A stretch of DNA of 64,000 bases from Gammaproteobacteria bacterium (GTDB lineage: Bacteria > Pseudomonadota > Gammaproteobacteria > Pseudomonadales > Cellvibrionaceae): the NCBI GenBank assembly GCA_004172865.1, contig SEBV01000006.1:124001-188000 (forward strand), given 5' to 3'. The notes under the pieces are model-generated. The model searched no databases, had not been told where the DNA came from, and was given only the letters and a program-made list of their open reading frames with translations. The first letter of the stretch is position 1; the number at the start of each line of letters is the position of its first letter. Below, in pieces: positions 45,365 through 53,324 of the stretch. Made by a program: the position numbers and the translations under genes.

Positions 45365-48235
45365 TTACTTTTTCGGTTGGATAATCACATTCCCATCCAC
45401 ACCGGCTTTTGTTTCACCCTCGCCTTCAACAATGACATTGAGTTGACGATTGCCTTCGCCGGCTGGAATTACAACATTCAGCGGTGCAGGAGCAGCGGTG
45501 GTTTTTTTGGCGAGCAGTGTTCCGTTCAACCAAATTTCAGCTTTACCGGTGATGCTTGCAAAATGGATTTGCCCGTTGCCATCCGCAAGTGTTTTACGCG
45601 GTGTGAAGTTGGTGCGGTATAAGCGATACACACCACCTTTTACTTCTGCAGGAACATTCAACATGGGCGGCTGGCCCCAACCCCAGGTGTTCATGTCGTT
45701 GTCTGCTCTAACCTGATTAGGATCGGGACGCTCTACACTGGCTGGCGATACGCGCCAATTCGTGAGGTAGCTGAGCGGAGCTGCAGAGGCTGGCACAAAT
45801 GGAATGGCATCCACAGATTTAACAGGAATGCTAACGCTGGCAGTTTTCAAACCTGGAGCACTGGCGGTGACTTTAAGGCTGCCTTTGCTTTCAAAGTTTG
45901 ACTGCACGATTAACTGTGCAAGACCATTGAATAGCTGGCGAGTTTTACCTTTTTCATCTTCATGAGAATTGGGGTTGCCATTGCCGTGACCGATGGATTT
46001 GCCCGCGCCGCTGATGTCAAAAGTAACTTCTGAATTGTCGATAGGAACGGCGCGGCCTTTTGCATCCAGAGCACGCACTGTGATTGGCATTGCATCGCGG
46101 CCATCGCCCGCCAGAGTTTTACGATCTGGAACTAATTCCAGCGCAACAGCTTTGCCAGTGGTTTCAACAACTGCACGGGCAACTTCCTTATCGCCATTAA
46201 AACCAATAGCTTCGAGCTTGCCGGGCTCGTAATTCACGTTGAAGTAATTCATGCGGTAGTTATCAACCTTTTGTTCGCCAAGGTCGCGGTCATTGAGCAC
46301 GAGTTTCACGCGCTCAACGTTCGCCATCACCATAACGCGAATCTCGGTGCCTTCTTTGCCAGCCCAATTCCAATGCGGTGCAAGGTAAACCAATGGACGA
46401 TCTTTAATCCATTGCACCTGGTGAATGTAGTAGGCATCTTTCGGGAAGCCGTTGAGATCCATAATGCCGAATACCGAACTGACCGATGGCCATTCGTTAG
46501 GTGTTGGCTCACCGCGATAATCGAAGCCAGTCCACACAAATCCGCCCGCTACGTAATCGCGTGTGTCGATGGCTTCCCAAGCATCACGATGGCTATTGCC
46601 CCATTGCGCGAAATCATCGTCGTAACTGGCGATCAGATTTTTGCTTTTGTCAGTCGTGTATTCACCGCGTGTCATAAATGCAGAAGTGTCTTCCGAGCTG
46701 GTAAAGGGAACGTCCGGGCGAGCCTTATGGAAACGGTCGTAATCTGGAACTTGGTAGTTCGCACCCAACACGTCCACCGCGTGTGACACGTTGAGTTCGC
46801 TGAAGAAGCCGCCGTTCATCGCTGCAGTAACGGGGCGCGTGTCATCCAAAGATTTCACAACAGCCGACATACGACGAACCATTTCATAGCCCACTTCAGA
46901 ACCTTGCACCGGCTCTTCGTTAAATACTGACCAAAGAATTACGCCGGGGTGATGACGGTCACGGCGCACCATCCACTCAAGTTGCTTCATATAATCGGGC
47001 GATGGATTGAAGTTGCGGTTTTCGTCCATCACCACAAAGCCCATACGGTCGACCAAATCCAGCATTTCAGATGCAGGCGCGTTGTGCGAGAAGCGAATGG
47101 CATTCACGCCCAGCTCTTTCAAGCGACGTAGGCGGTATTCCAAAATTGAATCCGGCACGGCAACACCAACACCGGCATGGTCTTGGTGAATACAAACGCC
47201 TTTAAGTTTGACGTGTTGGTTGTTGAGGAAGAAACCTTGTGATGCATCAAAACGAATGCTGCGAAAGCCGGTGTTAAGCGAGGTTTCATCAACCTTTTTA
47301 CCATTTTGAACCACCTGCGTTATAACACGATACAAGTTGGTTTTTTCAATCGACCACAACGCCGGTGCGCTAATTGAGATTGGAATTTGCGCTGTCGCTT
47401 GGGCAAGTACAGGTACTGTGACGCTTTTTGATTGCTTGGCGATTTGCTTACCTTGCGGGTCAAATACTGCAACTTCAACGCTCACGTCTGCCGCTTGTTT
47501 ACCGCTGTTATCAAGCGTGACTTCAACTGGAATTTGCCAGTTGCCATCGAGTTTTTCATCCAGCTGACGCGGTGTAGCGTGAACACCGTCGGTAACAATA
47601 TGGACAGGATTGGTTTTCACCAGCCAGGCATGGCGGTACATACCTGCGCCCTCGTACCACCAACCTTCCATAGGGTTGGCGTCGGCACGAATGGCGATGG
47701 TATTCATCGCATCACCGTAGCGTAAGTAGGGAGTGATATCGATGTAGCTGGAGTTGTAACCAGACCAATTGCGACTCACCACATTGCCGTTTATCCAAAC
47801 AGTGGAATGGGTGGCGATGGCATCGAACTGCAACTCAAAGTGGCGGCCACGTTCGCTTGCATCCACCCGTAAATAACGGCGATACCAGGATGCGCCACGT
47901 GGGCGATAACCTTGGGAAATATTAGCGTTGGGATCAAACGGACCTTCAACCGCCCAGTCGTGTGGAAGATTTAATTCACGCCAGCCCGAGTCATCATACT
48001 CGGTAGCCGCTGCACCACCGGCACTGCCAGCTTTGGCGTTCATATAGGATTCGCCGTGACCTTTCACTTCGGGCATGACTATATCGCCCAGATGAAATAA
48101 CCAACCGCGGTCGAGCGAAAGACGTTCGCGACCGTCTTCAACCTTGGTATTAGCAGCGTGTGCAAAATTGGCGATTAAACCGATTGCGGCCAAAAGCCCC
48201 AACCAGCGACGAGATAAGCCGTGGTGTTTATACAT
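45365..48235 (-). CDS. Secreted GH2 beta-galactosidase-like glycoside hydrolase
   Basis: This exported GH2 enzyme has 956 residues from the ATG at 48235 (GAGAG 5 bases before). A signal peptide (1-27) is followed by a sugar-binding domain (about 38-210), an immunoglobulin-like domain (about 212-325) and a TIM barrel (about 330-600). The acid/base Glu440 lies in VFNEEP and the likely nucleophile Glu515 in FTSSED. A DUF4982-like domain (about 625-690), an Ig-like repeat (about 700-810) and a C-terminal beta domain (about 820-956) complete it. The build fits beta-galactosidases that act on plant side chains; specificity is not proven. Confidence 0.92.
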   Translation of the reverse strand: MYKHHGLSRRWLGLLAAIGLIANFAHAANTKVEDGRERLSLDRGWLFHLGDIVMPEVKGHGESYMNAKAGSAGGAAATEYDDSGWRELNLPHDWAVEGPFDPNANISQGYRPRGASWYRRYLRVDASERGRHFELQFDAIATHSTVWINGNVVSRNWSGYNSSYIDITPYLRYGDAMNTIAIRADANPMEGWWYEGAGMYRHAWLVKTNPVHIVTDGVHATPRQLDEKLDGNWQIPVEVTLDNSGKQAADVSVEVAVFDPQGKQIAKQSKSVTVPVLAQATAQIPISISAPALWSIEKTNLYRVITQVVQNGKKVDETSLNTGFRSIRFDASQGFFLNNQHVKLKGVCIHQDHAGVGVAVPDSILEYRLRRLKELGVNAIRFSHNAPASEMLDLVDRMGFVVMDENRNFNPSPDYMKQLEWMVRRDRHHPGVILWSVFNEEPVQGSEVGYEMVRRMSAVVKSLDDTRPVTAAMNGGFFSELNVSHAVDVLGANYQVPDYDRFHKARPDVPFTSSEDTSAFMTRGEYTTDKSKNLIASYDDDFAQWGNSHRDAWEAIDTRDYVAGGFVWTGFDYRGEPTPNEWPSVSSVFGIMDLNGFPKDAYYIHQVQWIKDRPLVYLAPHWNWAGKEGTEIRVMVMANVERVKLVLNDRDLGEQKVDNYRMNYFNVNYEPGKLEAIGFNGDKEVARAVVETTGKAVALELVPDRKTLAGDGRDAMPITVRALDAKGRAVPIDNSEVTFDISGAGKSIGHGNGNPNSHEDEKGKTRQLFNGLAQLIVQSNFESKGSLKVTASAPGLKTASVSIPVKSVDAIPFVPASAAPLSYLTNWRVSPASVERPDPNQVRADNDMNTWGWGQPPMLNVPAEVKGGVYRLYRTNFTPRKTLADGNGQIHFASITGKAEIWLNGTLLAKKTTAAPAPLNVVIPAGEGNRQLNVIVEGEGETKAGVDGNVIIQPKK

Positions 48236-48413
48236 AGTTGCTCTCACTTTTTACTTTTATAATGAGCTTGAATGATAAATCATATAATTAGATTGTGTAG
48301 GACTTTTTACAGGATTTAACCTCCATTCCAGGTAAACATCCACTTGTAGAAGATTCTTAAGCTCGCTAGGCTGCGCCTCAATTAATATCCCACTTCGCTC
48401 ACATCGACTTCCT
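48236..48413. other. Divergent promoter region between GH2 gene and membrane protein gene
   Basis: This AT-rich stretch contains a near-perfect palindrome ATGATAAATCAT (48272-48283), a possible operator. A TATAAA box lies on the minus strand at about 48254-48259 without a clear -35. Both flanking genes start away from it. Confidence 0.4.
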
Positions 48414-49202
48414 ATGCGCTTACCTAAATACATCATTTGGCCCCTGGTTTTTATTGGGCAACTTCTCGCTACCAGTTTGTTTGCCTGGCACTTGTTGGCG
48501 CAAATTGACTTTGCTTACCCGACTGGCTACAAACTTTTAGGATTGGATAAACATATCGCCGAATTTGCGCCGCTTAATCGCCACATTCATGGTTTTCAAT
48601 TCACACAGCCCAAAGATCACTGGGAATTATTTGCGCAGATTACCAATGCCGTACAACACAGTGGCGAAGGTCTCGCTGAAATTAGTTTCACTCTGCCAAA
48701 CAATACAAAAATTCCGTTGATGCATTCAGCAGAAATTATCCACCTGCAAGACGTGAGCAATTTAATTAATAAGTTTTATATTGTGGGAACGATTGGTGCT
48801 TTAATTTGGATAATTTTTTTCGCCATCGCCTATCGCCAAAAACTTGCGTTTCCATCAACACGAAATATCGTGCTTGGATTTTGCGGCGGAATTTTTATTA
48901 TCACATCGATTATTTTGAGTGTCGGTGCGACTAAAGTTTTTTATTGGCTTCATACCAAAGTTTTCCCAGACGGGCACCAATGGTTTTTTTATTACGAAGA
49001 TTCCTTGATGACAACACTGATGAAAGCGCCAGATATTTTTGCGTTTATTGCATCGCTGTTGTTAATTACGTTAACTATTCTTTGGGGATTTTTGACGTTT
49101 GGGATGGCGCGGTTGCTGAGGGTTAAAATTGTAAAAGCACCTGATATAAAAATAGAAAGCCAAGAAACGAATCGTAAAAAAAATAAAAAGAAGAGTCGTT
49201 AA
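48414..49202 (+). CDS. Integral membrane protein, possibly DUF1461/TIGR01906 family
   Basis: The 262-residue protein has four hydrophobic segments (about 8-28, 120-142, 160-182 and 208-235) and a periplasmic loop between the first two. HFQF/FPDG-type and KAPDIFAF segments recall the DUF1461 integral membrane family, but the match is from memory and partial. The C-terminus is very basic (NRKKNKKKSR). Function is unknown. It is divergent from the GH2 gene and followed by a cluster of palindromic repeats. Confidence 0.65.
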   Translation: MRLPKYIIWPLVFIGQLLATSLFAWHLLAQIDFAYPTGYKLLGLDKHIAEFAPLNRHIHGFQFTQPKDHWELFAQITNAVQHSGEGLAEISFTLPNNTKIPLMHSAEIIHLQDVSNLINKFYIVGTIGALIWIIFFAIAYRQKLAFPSTRNIVLGFCGGIFIITSIILSVGATKVFYWLHTKVFPDGHQWFFYYEDSLMTTLMKAPDIFAFIASLLLITLTILWGFLTFGMARLLRVKIVKAPDIKIESQETNRKKNKKKSR

Positions 49203-49211
49203 AATTCATAT

Positions 49212-49250
49212 AATTTTAATAGGGAATCGTCATCCCGTAGGGATCCAGTG
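49212..49250 (+). repeat. Dispersed repeat, copy 1
   Basis: This 39-base segment (with CATCCCGTAGGGATCCAGTG at its end) matches 49368-49406 at 34 of 39 positions and, in inverted form, 49427-49456. It looks like a short dispersed repeat of the kind common in intergenic DNA. Confidence 0.75.
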
Positions 49251-49277
49251 GCTGGTAGTACGATGCAGTAGTTAATC

Positions 49278-49364
49278 CTCGTTCCCAAGCTCCCGCTTGG
49301 GAATGCATATAAAAAATGTTATGTAGCAAAACTATGCATTACCAAGCGGGAGCTTGGGAACGAG
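49278..49364. repeat. Palindromic repeat element (87 bases, 32-base arms)
   Basis: Arms at 49278-49309 and 49333-49364 are reverse complements at 31 of 32 positions, around a 23-base centre. Each arm begins or ends with CTCGTTCCCAAGCTCCCGCT or its complement and itself contains a small palindrome. This is the layout of a REP/MITE-like element and resembles a repeat motif found widely in bacterial intergenic DNA. Confidence 0.85.
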
Positions 49365-49367
49365 AAC

Positions 49368-49456
49368 AATTTTAACAGGGAGTAGTCATTCCGTAGCGAT
49401 CCAGTGTCTTTAACTACTATCTCAGGGACGCTGGATCCCTGCGGGATGACGACTAC
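49368..49456. repeat. Dispersed repeat, copies 2 and 3 (inverted pair)
   Basis: Copy 2 (49368-49406) is direct with respect to copy 1; copy 3 (49427-49456) is inverted. Together copies 2 and 3 form an imperfect hairpin with the pattern GTAGTC..CCAG..GTC and GAC..CTGG..GACTAC. The palindromic element at 49278-49364 sits between copies 1 and 2. Confidence 0.75.
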
Positions 49457-49487
49457 CTGCTTACTTATTTGAGTACGCTCCAAAATA

Positions 49488-49517
49488 AAAAAGCCCAGCA
49501 ATTGCCGGGCTTTTTGT
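49488..49517 (-). terminator. Terminator after the GH18 gene
   Basis: On the minus strand AGCCCGGC pairs with GCTGGGCT (one G-U pair) around AATT and is followed by a T-run; a T-run also follows on the plus side. It lies about 60 bases after the chitinase stop. Confidence 0.85.
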
Positions 49518-49574
49518 TTAAGCATCTTGCTAATTGTTGATGCAATTTACATCACATCAACCTCCATCATTTCA

Positions 49575-51350
49575 TTAACGAATATTTCCCAACACACGAA
49601 TCAATTCGCCATTGCTGGTATCGCCACTCAATTCCCAGAAGAAGGCGCCGCCAAGATTTTGTTGATTCACATAATCCATTTTGCCAACCAATGTTTGTGG
49701 GGTGTCGTAGCTCCACCAGTTGCCATTACAGAATGCGTAAGCGGTGCCTGCAATTGTTCCAGTGGATGGGCAGCTTGCTTTCAACACTTTGTAATCGTCG
49801 ATACCCGGCTCAACTGAACCTGTTGCTGCACCCGTAGCAGTACCGCCTGGAGTTGCTTGAGTTACACCAGTCCAACCGCGGCCGTAGAAACCAACACCCA
49901 GGAGGATTTTGTTCGCAGGAACACCTTTGGCTTTCAACAATTGCACCGCAGAATCTGAGTAGAAACCTGCCGTTGGAATTCCTGAGTAATCATACAAAGG
50001 TGAATGCGGAGCAGTTGGGCCTTTTGGCGCAAACGCACCGAAGTAGTCGTAGGTCATTGGCATAATCCAATCCAGATATTGGACCGCACCTGCATAATCA
50101 GCCGCATTAATTTTTGAAGCTGCAGCGCCGATTGCCGAGGTCACGAGTGCTGAAGAACCAAACCGTGCACGCAATGCTTGAATGATATTTTTGTAGCCAG
50201 AGAAACCGCTGGTAGTGTCGCAAGACAAACCGCAATCGTTTGGATATTCCCAATCGATATCGATACCATCAAACACATCTGCCCAACGTGGATCTTTCAC
50301 CAGCGCGTAGCAAGATTCTGCGAATGCTGTCGGGTTTTGAGCTGCTTGAGGGAAACCGCCAGACCATGTCCAACCACCGAATGACCACACTACTTTCAAA
50401 CCTGGGTGCAATTTTTTGAGTTTGCGCAATTGACCAAAACTTCCGCGCAAAGTGCCTGCATCCCATGTATCGGCGACGCCATCTACACTGTTTGCTGCAT
50501 CGTAAGCTTTGTCGTAATCAGCATAAGAATCACCCACTACGCATTGGCCGTTAGTAACGTTACCGAAAGCGTAAACGATGGTGGTTAGAATCGCAGCTGA
50601 GCCGCTGGTTTCAATATTTTTAACATGATAGTTGCGCGCATAAACGCCCCACTCTGCAAAATAGCCAACTACTCTTTTTCCACCGAGTGACGTTGCTGAA
50701 CTAGAGCTGGAACTTTTAACCGAGCTAACAGAACTTGCCACTGAAGATTTGCTAGAGCTGACAACACTTGCCACTGAGCTGGATGAGGATTTAACGCTTG
50801 ATGTTGAAGATACAGTGCCACACGCACCTTGATTCAACCACACGCCATCTGCGCCAGAATTTGTCGCTGGGTCTTGCCCTTGCGTCCACCATTTCGCCTG
50901 ATATTTCACATTACCTGATTGAACTTGTGTGCTACCAGTGTAGACACCAGCGCTAGTCCAAACAGGTAAGCCACCGCATGATGAAACTACTGAAGAAGCA
51001 ACGCTGCTCGCAACCGATCCAACAGAACTTTTCACTGAGCTTGAACTGGCGACAGAACTTTTTACAGAACTGACAACTGAACTGGCAACCGATGATGTTG
51101 TGCACGCGCCCAAACTGCTCCACGCATTAGTCCACGCCCAACCTGTACCGGGAGCATAAGGCCCACCCACTGAACACCAGCCAGCAACGGTACACGAATA
51201 TGCAGTACCCGCATTTTTAACGATTGCATTGTTGGCGTAAGCAGCGCCTTCAACATAATTGGCTACACCTGTGCAGTTGTAAGCCGCGTAACTTGCTTGC
51301 GACGCGCCTCCAAACAAACACAGTAAAATTAAGGCTTTGATTTTTTTCAC
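49575..51350 (-). CDS. Secreted GH18 chitinase with two CBM5-type modules and poly-Ser linkers
   Basis: This exported chitinase hydrolyses chitin by substrate-assisted retaining catalysis. The GTG at 51350, with AGGGGA 6 bases before it, gives MKKIKALILLCLFGG and a clean signal peptide (1-23); an ATG five codons upstream lacks a ribosome site. A Trp/Cys-rich chitin-binding module (about 24-83), a Ser/Val linker, a second CBM5-like module (125-177) and another Ser linker (178-222) precede the GH18 barrel (about 225-591). The catalytic motif DGIDIDWEYP is at 361-370, with Glu368 as acid. Substrate-site MTYDYFGAF is also present. A long untranslated upstream region follows. Confidence 0.95.
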   Translation of the reverse strand: MKKIKALILLCLFGGASQASYAAYNCTGVANYVEGAAYANNAIVKNAGTAYSCTVAGWCSVGGPYAPGTGWAWTNAWSSLGACTTSSVASSVVSSVKSSVASSSSVKSSVGSVASSVASSVVSSCGGLPVWTSAGVYTGSTQVQSGNVKYQAKWWTQGQDPATNSGADGVWLNQGACGTVSSTSSVKSSSSSVASVVSSSKSSVASSVSSVKSSSSSSATSLGGKRVVGYFAEWGVYARNYHVKNIETSGSAAILTTIVYAFGNVTNGQCVVGDSYADYDKAYDAANSVDGVADTWDAGTLRGSFGQLRKLKKLHPGLKVVWSFGGWTWSGGFPQAAQNPTAFAESCYALVKDPRWADVFDGIDIDWEYPNDCGLSCDTTSGFSGYKNIIQALRARFGSSALVTSAIGAAASKINAADYAGAVQYLDWIMPMTYDYFGAFAPKGPTAPHSPLYDYSGIPTAGFYSDSAVQLLKAKGVPANKILLGVGFYGRGWTGVTQATPGGTATGAATGSVEPGIDDYKVLKASCPSTGTIAGTAYAFCNGNWWSYDTPQTLVGKMDYVNQQNLGGAFFWELSGDTSNGELIRVLGNIR

Positions 51351-51825
51351 GATGATTCCCCTCATGGTTCTATTTCAGTTCATTGATTTTTTTAACGCTT
51401 ATTTTTAGTGCGAAAATAATTGATTTCCTAAATTTCAGGCATAGGAAACCGTTACCCAGTAAAATTGCTACTGAAGCAAAAAATAAACGAATGATTTTTA
51501 AAACGCAGATGCTCCCTACTACAAATACCAGGTTTAAATGCTCCAGCAGTTAAAATATCGGTGGTATTTTTTGGGTCAAACGTAGTGATAGAACAAACAC
51601 AAATAAAAACGAAGTAAAACGTGATGAGTCGATAGTTTTATTATGTTTTAAAAAATTCTCGTACCGCAAAAATTTTAAAACGAAGCTTATTCGCTTCTTA
51701 TGAGAAGAAATTACGCCTTAAGGACAACGTTGTCAACAATGATCTAGCGTTTTTGTGAAATTGTTACCATAGGTAATTTTTAAGAAGATATTGCAGAAAT
51801 AAAGTGTATCAATTGCGAAGTTGAT
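51351..51825. other. Intergenic region upstream of the chitinase gene
   Basis: About 475 AT-rich bases should contain the chitinase promoter (minus strand). A perfect 12-base palindrome GACAACGTTGTC lies at 51723-51734. A second inverted repeat TTACC-ATA-GGTAA lies at 51764-51776, close to the rsuA stop. No small gene could be supported. Confidence 0.5.
51723..51734. promoter_or_regulatory. Candidate LacI-type operator upstream of chitinase gene
   Basis: GACAACGTTGTC is a perfect palindrome with the central CG typical of LacI-family operators. It lies about 370 bases upstream of the chitinase start. No regulator gene is in the window, so the assignment is by pattern only. Confidence 0.35.
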
Positions 51826-52515
51826 TTAAACGGCAATAACTTCTGCTGCAGTTAAATCACGCGATTTGCCCGGCGCGAGATCAACATCCAGATAAATTGA
51901 TCCCATCGATAAACGATGAAGATTGACTACTTCATTATTAAAGAAACCAAACATGCGTTTAATTTGATGATAACGACCTTCATATATCGTGAGGTAAGCT
52001 GTGTGCGACGAAATAATTTCCAGCTGCGCCGGTAGTGTTGTTAAATTTTCAAACTGAAAATAAAACCCTTCTAAAAACTTTTGTACGTGTACTGCAGTAA
52101 TTTCATCTTTGGTTTGCACCCAATAGCGCTTGGGAATTTTTTGTTGCGGCTGGGTAATTTTGCGCGACCAACGGCCATCGTTAGTGAGGAGCAGCAATCC
52201 AGTAGTATTAAAATCTAAACGGCCCGCTAGATGCAGTTGATTTTTTCCAGGTAAATCGATGAGATCAAGTACGGTTGGGTTTTTCTTATCGGTAGTCGCA
52301 CTCACACAACCTTTGGGTTTATTGAGCATCACATAAATTGGTGTGCGCGCCTGCAAAATTTTTCCGTCAACCACAACATGACAAAATTCTGAAATTTGCC
52401 CACGCCCTTCACTTATTGCTACACCGTTTAACTGCACCAATCGTTGCACAAATAATTCGCGTACCGATTGCGCAGAAAAACTTAAGGTGCTTTCAATAAA
52501 ACGATCAAGGCGCAT
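51826..52515 (-). CDS. rsuA: 16S rRNA pseudouridine(516) synthase
   Basis: RsuA converts U516 of 16S rRNA to pseudouridine. The 229 residues comprise an N-terminal S4 RNA-binding domain (about 1-60) and the catalytic domain. That domain has LNKPKGCVSATTD, AGRLDFNTTGLLLLTNDG with the catalytic Asp, and YEGRYHQIKRMF. The length fits RsuA rather than the larger RluB or RluF. It follows djlA by 18 bases and probably shares its transcript. Confidence 0.93.
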   Translation of the reverse strand: MRLDRFIESTLSFSAQSVRELFVQRLVQLNGVAISEGRGQISEFCHVVVDGKILQARTPIYVMLNKPKGCVSATTDKKNPTVLDLIDLPGKNQLHLAGRLDFNTTGLLLLTNDGRWSRKITQPQQKIPKRYWVQTKDEITAVHVQKFLEGFYFQFENLTTLPAQLEIISSHTAYLTIYEGRYHQIKRMFGFFNNEVVNLHRLSMGSIYLDVDLAPGKSRDLTAAEVIAV

Positions 52516-52533
52516 ATAGAAAATCTAGATACA

Positions 52534-53310
52534 TTAGCCGCGCGATTTTTTAATAAGATCGTAAGCCGCCTGAATTTCTTGCGAGCGTTCGGTAGCGGCT
52601 TTAATCATATCTTCAGGCAAACCCTGCCCCATTAATTTGTCAGGATGATATTGGCTCATTAATTTTCGGTAAGCTTTTTTAATATCCGCATCACTTGTAT
52701 CAGCGGTAACACCTAGGGCTTCATAGGCAAGCGTTAAAGCATTGGTATTATTTTGTTGGCCCGACGCGAAAGAATTTTGCGCACCCACCATACGTAATAA
52801 TTGTTCAAAAGCCACGCGCGAAAAACCTAAACTGCTGGCAACTTGCTGAAGAAGATCGAACTCCTTCGCGTCCATATCGCCATCTATCATCGCCAAATTG
52901 ATGAGGTATACCAATAGCATTTGGCTAAGGTTTGGGCTACGTGCGCCCAAACCGCGATAAGTGTTTAAACAATCTTGTAAATTAAAGTTCGCCTCGGCGC
53001 CCTCTTTAAATAAACGAATGGCTTCACGTTTGTGATCTGGTGTTAAACCCATTTTATCCATATAAGCTTCAGTGAGTTTGACTTCCATTTCACTGATGTG
53101 ACCATCAGCCTTGGCGATGTGCCCCAATAAATTAAAAACTGTTTTAAAAAATAATGTTTGAGCCTGTTGCAGCTCTTCTTTGGAAATCTTTGGATTAGCT
53201 TTTTGCTGTTGGTTGTAAACAACGTAACCTATAACAGCACCAACAAGGCCGCCCCACTTACTGTGGGTTGCAAACAAACCTAATACAAAACCTATTATTG
53301 CCCCAATCAT
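52534..53310 (-). CDS. djlA: Membrane-anchored DnaJ-like co-chaperone DjlA
   Basis: DjlA stimulates DnaK at the inner membrane and is linked to envelope stress signalling. The 258-residue protein has an N-terminal membrane segment with Gly-rich repeats (about 1-32), a TerB-like helical domain (about 55-175) and a C-terminal J domain (about 190-258) with the HPD motif in MSQYHPDKLMG. All three parts are in the usual order. The next gene on the same strand upstream is a TPR-like protein whose stop lies 14 bases away. Confidence 0.94.
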   Translation of the reverse strand: MIGAIIGFVLGLFATHSKWGGLVGAVIGYVVYNQQQKANPKISKEELQQAQTLFFKTVFNLLGHIAKADGHISEMEVKLTEAYMDKMGLTPDHKREAIRLFKEGAEANFNLQDCLNTYRGLGARSPNLSQMLLVYLINLAMIDGDMDAKEFDLLQQVASSLGFSRVAFEQLLRMVGAQNSFASGQQNNTNALTLAYEALGVTADTSDADIKKAYRKLMSQYHPDKLMGQGLPEDMIKAATERSQEIQAAYDLIKKSRG

Positions 53311-53324
53311 ATCGACACCAACAG

